Source: JBGSPQ01 sp041738505 (lineage in GTDB: Bacteria; Patescibacteriota; Gracilibacteria; UBA1369). From it: DNA of 64,000 nucleotides. Location: the NCBI GenBank assembly GCA_041738505.1, contig JBGSPQ010000010.1, forward strand, positions 1 through 64,000, read 5' to 3'. Shown here piece after piece: positions 54,323 to 61,957 of this stretch. The position numbers and the translations under genes were made by a program. Numbering within the stretch: position 1 is the first letter of the stretch; every line of letters begins with the position of its first letter. The notes beneath the pieces were generated by a model, which ran no database searches, had not been told where the DNA came from, and saw only the letters and a list, made by a program, of their open reading frames with translations.

Positions 54323-54967
54323 ATGGCTCAAAGAAACGATCCCGACACCTTAAAAATACCGGCCTATATGCGTTCAAAGGCCATCGTAAAACGCGACCGC
54401 CAACGTCTGCTCTGGACCGCCTGGGATCGCAAAGAGGCCGGGGTAAAGCCAAATTCCCCACGTGCGCTGGGAAAGGTGGAAAGACCAAATTCCGTGGCGC
54501 CCGGCCCGGTTGTTCCGGGTAGAACAAGAACCGTTTACACGCAAAAATCCAAAACAACTACCGCAAGAAAGACACCGGCATTCATGCAAAAATCGGTTGC
54601 GGGACAAACTCTTCAAAACAGAACACCCGCCTTTTTACGGCCAAGTCCGGCTCCAAAAATTGAAACCGTGCAAAACGAAACGGATTTTGAATCACCAATA
54701 ACGCCCTCCCTCCCCCAAAAATTCCCCCACGCAGGCGAGACAACCCACTACCTTTCCAATATCAACGTCGCGATAATCAAGACAACTGTTCCGTTAAAAA
54801 TCGGTGACGTTTTGCTGATACAGGGAGACGGATATCTCTTTACCCAGCCAATAACCGAAATGCAGATTGACAGAAAACCGGTAAAACGGGCAAAAAAGGG
54901 CTCGCACATCGGCCTGAAAGTCACTCACGAAGCCGCTGTAAACGGCACCGTTTACATTCTAAAATAA
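54323..54967 (+). CDS. Protein with EF-Tu-like barrel and repeated PA(F/Y)(M/L) motifs
   Basis: 214 residues. The first ~110 are basic and probably disordered and contain three short repeats: IPAYMRSK, TPAFMQKS and TPAFLRPS. The C-terminal ~80 residues (ETTHYLSNINVAIIKTTVPL, KIGDVLLIQGDGYLFTQPITEMQIDR, KRAKKGSHIGLKV, GTVYIL) look like a translation-factor-type beta-barrel (EF-Tu domain 2). Small proteins with this barrel are often annotated elongation factor-like in archaea and CPR bacteria. RNA or ribosome binding is an inference. A TATAAT promoter lies at 54289-54294. Confidence 0.65.
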   Translation: MAQRNDPDTLKIPAYMRSKAIVKRDRQRLLWTAWDRKEAGVKPNSPRALGKVERPNSVAPGPVVPGRTRTVYTQKSKTTTARKTPAFMQKSVAGQTLQNRTPAFLRPSPAPKIETVQNETDFESPITPSLPQKFPHAGETTHYLSNINVAIIKTTVPLKIGDVLLIQGDGYLFTQPITEMQIDRKPVKRAKKGSHIGLKVTHEAAVNGTVYILK

Positions 54968-54983
54968 AATGCGGGCATAGGGT

Positions 54984-55012
54984 TAGACCAAGTGGCTTTA
55001 TTATGCTAAAAT
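54984..55012 (+). promoter_or_regulatory. Promoter of the arginine-catabolism cassette
   Basis: TAGACC (54984-54989), 17-nt spacer, TAAAAT (55007-55012) preceded by TGC. The -35 is the same word as at lon. ATG at 55036. Confidence 0.55.
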
Positions 55013-55035
55013 ATAAGGAAATTAAATAAACCAGC

Positions 55036-56562
55036 ATGTCCAAAAAACATTCCAAAACCGTCCGTGTCCAAAACTACATCAATGGCAAATGGGTGCCGGC
55101 AATATCGGGAAAGACTTTCGAACGGGAAAACCCCGCTTTTACGAATGAAAAAGTGGCCGTCTGTCCTCTATCGGATAAGCGCGATGTTGAAGCGGCGGTT
55201 AAGGCGGCCAAGAATGCATTCCCTCTCTGGCGGGACACGCCCGCCCCCAAGCGCGGGGAAATTTTATATAAAGCCGCGCAGCTTCTGGAAGAAAAAAAAT
55301 CGCTTCTTGGCGATTTGGCCGCCAACGAAATGGGCAAAGTAAAAAAAGAGGCTTACGGCGACGTGCAGGAGGCGATTGATATGGGCTACTACATGGCCGG
55401 CGAAGGCAGAAGACTCCACGGAGAAACAATGCCATCCGAACTCCCGAACAAATCCATCCGCACCGTGCGCCAGCCGCTGGGAGTTTTCGGGGTGATCACT
55501 CCCTGGAATTTTCCCGTAGCCATTCCCGCATGGAAGATTTTCCCCGCTTTGATAAGCGGCAATACCGTTGTTTTTAAGCCGTCGCAGTGCGCGACAGCCT
55601 GCGCCTATGAATTTGTAAAAATATTTGAACAGGCGGGACTGCCTTTGGGCGTTCTGAATCTTGTCTGCGGAAGTGGAAAGGATGTGGGGGAACCGCTCTT
55701 TAAACATCCCGACATCAATGGCGTCACCTTTACGGGATCTTCCGCCGTGGGTATGAAAATAGGCGAATATTGCGGAAAGAATCTAATCAAACACTCTCTG
55801 GAAATGGGCGGCAAAAACGTGATTATCGTCATGGACGACGCCGACATTGACCTTGCTGTGGACGGGGCTGTATGGGCCGCCTTCGGCACAACGGGACAGA
55901 GATGCACGGCCGCTTCGCGCATTATTATTCATGAAAAAGTATATGATCGGTTCAAGAAAAAATTTCTGGAGGAAATCGCCAAATTAAAACTCGGCTACGC
56001 GCTGGAAAAGAACGTGGACATGGGACCTCTGGTCAGCCGCGAGGCTCTGGAAAAAACATATAAATACATGGAAATCGCCAAAAAAACGGACAAGGCGAAA
56101 TTGATAGCGGGAGGGGATATAGCCAAAGGAAAAGGGGTAAATGATATAAAATTGGCCGGAGGGTACTTTTTTGAACCGACCGTTTATGAAAAAGTCACTC
56201 CAAGTATGCGCATATTCCGTGAGGAGATTTTTGGACCCGTAACCGCTTTAATCAAAGTGAAGGATTTTGAACAGGCGCTTGAATACGCCAACAATGTTGA
56301 ATACGGACTAAGCTCGTCCATTTTCACAAAGAGCATTAATCTTGCAGAAAAGGCCGCCGCAAAACTGGAAACCGGTCTGGTATATATAAACACTTCCACC
56401 ATCGGCGCTGAAATTCAGACGCCTTTTGGAGGAGTAAAAAACTCCGGTAACGGCCACCGCGACGCCGGAGGAAAGGGCGGTGCCATAGACACTTTTACAG
56501 AAATGAAAGTTATCTCGGTTGATTATTCCGGCCATCTGCAAAAAGCGCAGGGTATTGATTGA
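55036..56562 (+). CDS. Aldehyde dehydrogenase (possible glutamate-semialdehyde/P5C dehydrogenase)
   Basis: 508 residues, full-length NAD(P)-dependent ALDH. Catalytic Cys290 ([10 protein letters not shown]), Glu256 (SLEMGGKN), Asn158 (PWNFP) and Lys181 are present. The end ([30 protein letters not shown]) resembles bacterial semialdehyde dehydrogenases of the ALDH7-like group. Substrate is inferred from context: with an aminotransferase and an arginase downstream, it could oxidise glutamate-5-semialdehyde from ornithine to glutamate. The aminotransferase gene starts 10 nt later. Confidence 0.85.
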   Translation: MSKKHSKTVRVQNYINGKWVPAISGKTFERENPAFTNEKVAVCPLSDKRDVEAAVKAAKNAFPLWRDTPAPKRGEILYKAAQLLEEKKSLLGDLAANEMGKVKKEAYGDVQEAIDMGYYMAGEGRRLHGETMPSELPNKSIRTVRQPLGVFGVITPWNFPVAIPAWKIFPALISGNTVVFKPSQCATACAYEFVKIFEQAGLPLGVLNLVCGSGKDVGEPLFKHPDINGVTFTGSSAVGMKIGEYCGKNLIKHSLEMGGKNVIIVMDDADIDLAVDGAVWAAFGTTGQRCTAASRIIIHEKVYDRFKKKFLEEIAKLKLGYALEKNVDMGPLVSREALEKTYKYMEIAKKTDKAKLIAGGDIAKGKGVNDIKLAGGYFFEPTVYEKVTPSMRIFREEIFGPVTALIKVKDFEQALEYANNVEYGLSSSIFTKSINLAEKAAAKLETGLVYINTSTIGAEIQTPFGGVKNSGNGHRDAGGKGGAIDTFTEMKVISVDYSGHLQKAQGID

Positions 56563-56572
56563 TAAAAAAACC

Positions 56573-57916
56573 ATGAACAGAGACAAACAAACACCAAAAA
56601 TCAGAACAAAACTTCCCGGTCCGAACGCCGCAAAATGGGTGGAGTTTCATCTTAAAAACGCCGCCAAGGCAACATATGAAAAGCACTTTGTCTGGGATCG
56701 ATCCGCTCCGGCAATCGGTCCATTTTGCACCGATCCCGACGGCAATGTAATTTTGGATTTCGCCTCTCACGTTTCGTCAAATCCGTTGGGGTACAACCAT
56801 CCCGCGCTTATTAAAACGGCGGGTGAGCTTGCCAAAATCGATCCCGACAGATACGCGGGCACCGATTTCATCGGTGCCTTTGCCAAAACCCCCGCGCTCT
56901 CCAAACTCCCAACGCCCGCCCACCTCCACAACAAACTGATAGAAATCACTTCGCAGTTCGGCTTTAAAAAAGTGTTTCTGTCCAATTCCGGTTCGGAGGC
57001 GGTGGAAAACGCCATAAAATTCTGCTACCAGCACCGCAAAAACTACGGTTACGGCTTTACTTTTGACGGCGCCTTTCACGGACGCACGCTGGGCGCGCTT
57101 TCGCTCAACCGCTCCAAAAATCTGCATAAAAGCTGGTATCCGCAGATTCCATACATCTTAAGTTTTCCTTTTGATTACTGCCACGGCGAAGATTGCAACT
57201 ACGCGGGCACTCGTGCCCGCGCCGCCGACTCCATAGAAAAAATGTTGGATCCCGAAAAAGGATTAATCACTCCCGAAGAAGTGGCTTTCATCATCATAGA
57301 GCCAATCCAGGGCGAAGGCGGATACAACATCCCCGAAACAAAATTCATTCAAACTGTGGCCAAAACCGCCAAAAAACACGGTATTCCCCTAATCTGCGAC
57401 GAAATCCAGTCGGGAATGGGGCGCACCGGAAAGTGGTGGGCCAGTGAACACTTTGGCATCAAACCGGACATCATCACCGCCGGCAAAGCCCTGCGCGTGG
57501 GCGCCACCATCGGTCGGGAAAAATTCTTTCCCAAAGAATCGTACCGCATCGGCTCGACCTGGGGCGAAGGCAACGCCATAGCCTCCGCCGTCGGCTATAT
57601 GACAATAGAAATCATCCAAAAAGAAAACCTGCTCCAAAATGCCACCGTGATGGGAAATTACTTCCTAAGTGAACTGAACAAACTCAAATCCGCCCACCCG
57701 CAAATCCATGATGTTCGTGGAATCGGGCTTATGGATGCCATAGATTTTACCACCAAAAAACTGCGGGACGAGTTTCGTGAAAAATGTCTGCAAAAAGGAC
57801 TCCTGCTTCTTAGTTGCGGCTACAAAGTTGTCCGTCTGCTTCCCCCGTTGGACGTCACAAAAAGGGAAATAGACCTCGCTCTGGAAATAATCAAATCCGT
57901 TCTAAATGAGCTCTGA
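56573..57916 (+). CDS. Class III aminotransferase (ornithine/GABA type)
   Basis: 447 residues from ATG 56573; an in-frame ATG at 56519 lies inside the dehydrogenase gene and is rejected. PLP Lys305 is in IITAGKALRVG, Asp276 in LICDEIQSGMGRTG, and EPIQGEGG lies at 243-250. PGPNAAKW near the N-terminus recalls the archaeal-type ornithine/4-aminobutyrate aminotransferase group. It would move the delta-amino group of ornithine to 2-oxoglutarate. The arginase start overlaps its end by 11 nt. Exact substrate is unproven. Confidence 0.85.
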   Translation: MNRDKQTPKIRTKLPGPNAAKWVEFHLKNAAKATYEKHFVWDRSAPAIGPFCTDPDGNVILDFASHVSSNPLGYNHPALIKTAGELAKIDPDRYAGTDFIGAFAKTPALSKLPTPAHLHNKLIEITSQFGFKKVFLSNSGSEAVENAIKFCYQHRKNYGYGFTFDGAFHGRTLGALSLNRSKNLHKSWYPQIPYILSFPFDYCHGEDCNYAGTRARAADSIEKMLDPEKGLITPEEVAFIIIEPIQGEGGYNIPETKFIQTVAKTAKKHGIPLICDEIQSGMGRTGKWWASEHFGIKPDIITAGKALRVGATIGREKFFPKESYRIGSTWGEGNAIASAVGYMTIEIIQKENLLQNATVMGNYFLSELNKLKSAHPQIHDVRGIGLMDAIDFTTKKLRDEFREKCLQKGLLLLSCGYKVVRLLPPLDVTKREIDLALEIIKSVLNEL

Positions 57917-58787
57917 TAAGCCACAAATTACACTTTTGGGAGCACCGTCCTGCCTTGGGGGAAACGTTTTCGGATGTCAGGATGGGCCTTTCGCCATCAG
58001 AAAAATCCTTATTCCAAAACTGAAAAAAAATAAAATTTCTTTCCGCGATCTGGGGGACGTGAATCCTCCTATCACCTGCGTAATCACAAATCCCCGGGCC
58101 AAATGTCTGGACGAAATCAGGCAAACCGACAACCTGCTGGTAAAAAAAATCCGCGCGGAAAAATTGTTTTCCTTTAGTATCAAAAATAAATCAGCTACTC
58201 TGCCGATTCTATTGGGCGGCGATCATTCCCTTAATTACTCTTTTATCCTGGAATTGCATCGCAAAATGGGCAAAATCGGACTCATCTGGTTTGACGCGCA
58301 CGCCGATTTCAACACACCTAAAATATCGCCGTCCGGCAACGTGCATGGCATGGTTCTTGCCGGGCTGGCAAAAAAAGTGGGGGAAACTAATATTGTGATT
58401 TTTGGAGTGAGGGACCTTGACCCGCAAGAAAAAACGCGACTGGAAAAATCGAAAGTGACCGTTATCACCATGGAGGAAATCAAAAAAAAAGGGACTGAAA
58501 AGTCGCTTAAAAAAGCGCTTAATGCCCTTTCAAAGACAAAGGGCATTCATCTAAGTTTTGACTTGGATATGTTTGACCCGTCCATCGCACCCGGAACGGG
58601 AACCCCCGTAAAAAAAGGCTTAAATAAAACAGATTTGAAAGACCTGATGAAAACTCTGCGCACTCAAAATACCCCGCCGATGGTTTCCGCTGACATCATG
58701 GAATTAAATCCGCTAAATGATAAGTACGGCAGAACCGCCGGCCTTGCCGCCGAAATTGTTATCGGTCTGGCAAATCTATCCAAATAG
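57906..58787 (+). CDS. Arginase
   Basis: 293 residues of the ureohydrolase fold. Manganese ligands: His107 (GGDHSL), Asp130, His132 and Asp134 (WFDAHADFN), Asp219 and Asp221 (SFDLDMFDP). SGNVHGM (143-149) is the arginase form of the loop that holds the substrate amino acid, favouring arginase over agmatinase. It yields ornithine and urea. It overlaps the aminotransferase gene by 11 nt, giving an apparent arginine-to-ornithine-to-glutamate route. It overlaps the convergent glycosyltransferase gene by 12 nt. Confidence 0.87.
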   Translation: MSSDKPQITLLGAPSCLGGNVFGCQDGPFAIRKILIPKLKKNKISFRDLGDVNPPITCVITNPRAKCLDEIRQTDNLLVKKIRAEKLFSFSIKNKSATLPILLGGDHSLNYSFILELHRKMGKIGLIWFDAHADFNTPKISPSGNVHGMVLAGLAKKVGETNIVIFGVRDLDPQEKTRLEKSKVTVITMEEIKKKGTEKSLKKALNALSKTKGIHLSFDLDMFDPSIAPGTGTPVKKGLNKTDLKDLMKTLRTQNTPPMVSADIMELNPLNDKYGRTAGLAAEIVIGLANLSK

Positions 58788-59888
58788 AACATCGTAAGTC
58801 TGGCGCGCCGCTTTTTCCCATTCAAAACGCGCCACCTGCTTTTCACCTTTGTTGATCAGCTGATTAACAAAAAATCCGTCGCTTGCCAGCCTTTTTAATC
58901 CCACCCCAATCTCCTCCACTTTTTCCGGATCAACCAGAAAAGCCGCGTCCCCGGCCACCTCCGGCATGGAAGACACCTTGGAAGTCAGAACCGGCCTGCG
59001 CATCGCAAAACCCTCCAACACCGGCAGACCGAAACCCTCGTACAAAGATGGGAAAGCCACAATCCGGCAGGCGCTCATTAAAAAAAGTTTTTCACGTTCG
59101 GTAACGTACCCCGGCATAATCACATTATCCGTCAGTCCAAAGCGCGAAACCGCTTCCACAATTTCTTCATGGCCCACCCCGTTTTTCCCCGCCAGCACCA
59201 GCTTCCAGTCCGGAAACTCCTTTAAAAACCGCGAAAAACCCTCAATCAACCGCACCAGATTTTTCTTGCTTTCCAGCCTGCCAACGTAAAAAATGAACAA
59301 ATCATCATCCTTAAGCCCAAAACGCTTAATCTGCTTTTCCTTTTCCAGCGAGTTAAACTGCAGAATTTTGGGATACTCCGGCGCTCCGTGGGGAATCACC
59401 ACAATCTTGTTCTGCGGGCAGTTGTATAGATTTACCAGATCTTTTTTAGTGGCTTCGCTGGGCACAATAATCTTCCAGCTCTTTTTGACCGCGCGCCTTG
59501 TGGAAAGCTCCAGCATCCAATACTGGGAAAACGAGTAGCAATGTTTAAAATAACGAAAGGCCACATCGTGAATGGTAATCACCGACTTTGCGGGCAGAAT
59601 AAGCGGCAAAGTGTGTGAAGGTACAAAAAGTCTGTCCACCGGATGCCTCAACAGCTCATAACTAAGCCTAAAAATCGTCCAGAATCGCCGCGCCCCAATC
59701 ACCCGCGGTTTCACATTAAATGGCAGATCGGCCGCGAACTTAATCTCACGCGGGCTGTACAAAAAAGCCTTGGACGTATGCTCCCGCCCCAGCAGGGGAA
59801 TCAGCTCGTTAAGCAGATGGTAGCTGTACCACTCAACACCGGTGGCTTCGGGTCCTCCGTAGCGTGATGCGTCAATTCCTATTTTCAT
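58776..59888 (-). CDS. GT4-family glycosyltransferase
   Basis: 370 residues with the GT-B fold: GIDASRYGGPEATGVEWYSYHLL at the start, FIFYVGRLESKKNLVRLIEGF, and the donor-site signature FPSLYEGFGLPVLEGFAMRRPVLTS (E-x7-E). It transfers an NDP-sugar to a surface-glycan precursor at the inner membrane face. It belongs to a different subgroup from the glycosyltransferase at 47259 (GGPE vs GGAE opening). ComF follows 58 nt upstream on the same strand. Confidence 0.9.
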   Translation of the reverse strand: MKIGIDASRYGGPEATGVEWYSYHLLNELIPLLGREHTSKAFLYSPREIKFAADLPFNVKPRVIGARRFWTIFRLSYELLRHPVDRLFVPSHTLPLILPAKSVITIHDVAFRYFKHCYSFSQYWMLELSTRRAVKKSWKIIVPSEATKKDLVNLYNCPQNKIVVIPHGAPEYPKILQFNSLEKEKQIKRFGLKDDDLFIFYVGRLESKKNLVRLIEGFSRFLKEFPDWKLVLAGKNGVGHEEIVEAVSRFGLTDNVIMPGYVTEREKLFLMSACRIVAFPSLYEGFGLPVLEGFAMRRPVLTSKVSSMPEVAGDAAFLVDPEKVEEIGVGLKRLASDGFFVNQLINKGEKQVARFEWEKAARQTYDVLFG

Positions 59889-59946
59889 AATCGGTATCGC
59901 GTTATTTCTGACACCGGATGCGGTTCCGGCAACCCATTATACATAC

Positions 59947-60621
59947 TCAGCATACCCGCGCCAGCACAATTGCGTAAACCTTTTTACAGCCCGCGTTTTT
60001 AAGCGTCAGCGCGCATTCGTTCAAAGTGGAAAGAGTTGTCGCCACATCATCAACCAGAAAAACGCATTTGCCCGAAAGACTCAAAATCGTATCTTCAAAA
60101 TCCTTATCAATCACAAAAGCCCCGCGGATGTTTTTTATCCTGTCTTCGCGCTTCAGCTCCATCTGCGCTATTCGAAAGTGAATTCGCTTAAGCGGATAAA
60201 TCACATTAATTCCACAAATCGTTCCAACCCTTTTTGCCAGCAGATCCGATTGGTTAAATCCCCTCCATTTAAACCTTTTCTTATGAAGCGGCACCGGGCA
60301 AAGCACTGCATCGTCTCTATTAAGCGATTCATTCATTTTTTCCGCCATCAACCGCCCCAGCGGTATAAAAAGTTCCTTAATCAAATCATATTTAAAAGAG
60401 TGGATCAGCCTTGCCGGAAGAGAATGATCTTCATATCTATAAACCGCCATTATCCCATCCAAAGGGGAATCTTTTGGGATTGAGATTTGGTCGGCCGTCA
60501 TCATTTTTTGCAGTGATTTAAAGCATTTATCGCATACAAAAGCCCCCTCCAGACCGCAATTAAGACAAAACGCCGGAAAAAACAAATCCTTCAGAAATCC
60601 TATAAAAATATCTTTCAACAT
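59947..60621 (-). CDS. ComF-family phosphoribosyltransferase-like protein
   Basis: 224 residues. A four-Cys zinc site (CLNC...CDKC) at about 18-33 is followed by the ComF core AVLCPVPLHKKRFKWRGFNQSDLLAKRV and a PRPP-binding loop CVFLVDDVATTLSTLNECALTLKNAG. In transformable bacteria ComF helps bring single-stranded DNA into the cell. With the minor-pilin operon in this window it suggests possible natural competence, but no other com genes are seen. It is cytoplasmic. Confidence 0.9.
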   Translation of the reverse strand: MLKDIFIGFLKDLFFPAFCLNCGLEGAFVCDKCFKSLQKMMTADQISIPKDSPLDGIMAVYRYEDHSLPARLIHSFKYDLIKELFIPLGRLMAEKMNESLNRDDAVLCPVPLHKKRFKWRGFNQSDLLAKRVGTICGINVIYPLKRIHFRIAQMELKREDRIKNIRGAFVIDKDFEDTILSLSGKCVFLVDDVATTLSTLNECALTLKNAGCKKVYAIVLARVC

Positions 60622-60721
60622 AATTTAGCCCTTTACTCAATTAAAACATCTGCTAAAATAACTAATGCCATAAACGGATTAAGGAATTCTAAAAAAATGC
60701 TTAAATCCGCGGGCGGCCCAA

Positions 60722-60798
60722 GGAGTTATAGCTCAGTTGGCTAGAGCGCAGCATTGACATTGCTGAGGTCGGAGGTTCGACTCCTCCTAACTCCACCA
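60722..60798 (+). tRNA. tRNA-Val (GAC)
   Basis: 77 nt with encoded CCA. Acceptor GGAGTTA/TAACTCC pairs perfectly. Anticodon stem CAGCA/TGCTG encloses TTGACAT, giving anticodon GAC. T-arm GGTTCGACTCC. A possible promoter lies at 60632-60659 (TTTACT/TAAAAT, TGC-extended). Confidence 0.97.
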
Positions 60799-60828
60799 TT
60801 AGACACTCAACAACCATTAACAAACCAT

Positions 60829-61341
60829 ATGCCAGACGATACAAATCAACAGGGAGCCGGTCAGGGAGCTTCACCGCAGGGCGGCATGCCCGGAGCAGGT
60901 GACATGGGGGGATTTATGGGTGGATTTCCGCCTCCTCCTCCGCCAAAGGAAGAAGATAAGACTCCGGCCAATTACAAAATCGGACAGCATCTGCCAAAAA
61001 TGATAAATGTGGTCATTCCGGCTCACAACCTTTCTTTTGACGAGCAGTATTTTCTGCATCTGCTTGCCGGATCCATCTCATTGGCCAAAGACGAAAAGAA
61101 ACGAATTATTGAGTCAATTCCCAAATTAAGGCAAGAGCAGGTGGACGAACTTATCCGCATTTTTGAAGAGGAGAGAGCCAAATTCGCCGAACTTTCCGCC
61201 AAACACGTGGAACAATTAAAGAAGCTGGAAAAACAGCATTTGGCTGATTGGCAGGACATAGAGCTGGAGCAGAAAGCCGGGGAAAAGCAGCAGGCCGACG
61301 AAGACGAGGCGGATAAAATCCGCAAACAGTTGGGGCTGTAG
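60829..61341 (+). CDS. Coiled-coil protein with Gly/Pro-rich N-terminus (paralogue B)
   Basis: 170 residues from ATG 60829; the open frame extends upstream through tRNA-Val but that part cannot be coding. Residues 1-45 are Gly/Gln/Met/Pro-rich with a six-Pro run. The rest is helical with a coiled coil: LAKDEKKRIIESIPKLRQEQ and AKHVEQLKKLEKQHLADWQD. It shares layout and spacing with the product at 40407-40973. It starts 30 nt after the tRNA and may share its promoter. No function is known. Confidence 0.7.
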   Translation: MPDDTNQQGAGQGASPQGGMPGAGDMGGFMGGFPPPPPPKEEDKTPANYKIGQHLPKMINVVIPAHNLSFDEQYFLHLLAGSISLAKDEKKRIIESIPKLRQEQVDELIRIFEEERAKFAELSAKHVEQLKKLEKQHLADWQDIELEQKAGEKQQADEDEADKIRKQLGL

Positions 61342-61390
61342 AGGGGTTATCTAAAAAGTTTGTATTCCATTCCGGTTTACATCGGGCATT

Positions 61391-61418
61391 TTGCATATAG
61401 ATAGAAATATGTTATAAT
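61391..61418 (+). promoter_or_regulatory. Promoter of the interrupted M48-like gene
   Basis: Perfect TATAAT (61413-61418) with TG two bases upstream; the -35 (TTGCAT, 61391-61396) is weak. ATG at 61469. Confidence 0.5.
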
Positions 61419-61468
61419 TATATGAATAGTATTTCATTGCATATTTTACTTAAAATTGGATTAACAAA

Positions 61469-61903
61469 ATGCAGGAATCACAAGCAACAGAAGATTCGGA
61501 TATAAAAAATTTTCTTCCCGCTACCGTTCGAGATGTGAATTCAACAGATATTTCCGATATCGAACCTTTGGACGATTTACATTATGTAGAGGATCGAAGA
61601 GAAATAACAAATACCGCGGTTCATAATGTTACCCGTGCAAGCGCAAGTGAACAGCAAATAAAAAGTCGTACTGCCGAATATGTACGCAGAAGAGAGTATA
61701 CGGAAGTTTTTTTCCCGGTGATGGATATTGAACAGGCCCTTATGAGAACCGGTATTGGGAATGAAGTGATTTCAGATTTGATCAATATCATAAAAGTTGG
61801 CAGGCAGAATGTGTTTCCACCGGGGTTTGTTATTGAAAAAAAAGGTAAGCGATTCTTGAATTTGGCCGTTTTAAGCGGAGAAGATCCTGAATTATTGGAG
61901 TAG
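61469..61903 (+). CDS. N-terminal part of an interrupted HExxH peptidase gene
   Basis: 144 residues ending at TAG 61901-61903. The product is polar and helical (VFFPVMDIEQALMRTGIGNEVISDLINIIKVG) with no known domain. The same frame continues without another stop for 2.1 kb, and the join reads GEDPELLE-stop-LKSVHGAYEL, as one helix would. A single C-to-T change (CAG to TAG) would explain the stop. It may instead be a separate small gene or a read-through product. Confidence 0.6.
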   Translation: MQESQATEDSDIKNFLPATVRDVNSTDISDIEPLDDLHYVEDRREITNTAVHNVTRASASEQQIKSRTAEYVRRREYTEVFFPVMDIEQALMRTGIGNEVISDLINIIKVGRQNVFPPGFVIEKKGKRFLNLAVLSGEDPELLE

Positions 61904-61957
61904 CTTAAAAGTGTTCACGGTGCCTATGAGCTGTTTGTTGCTTTGGATAGGGATCTG

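Noticed and set aside
54265..54522. 85-residue plus-strand frame
   Set aside because: Overlaps the better-supported gene at 54323-54967 in another frame and has shadow-like composition.
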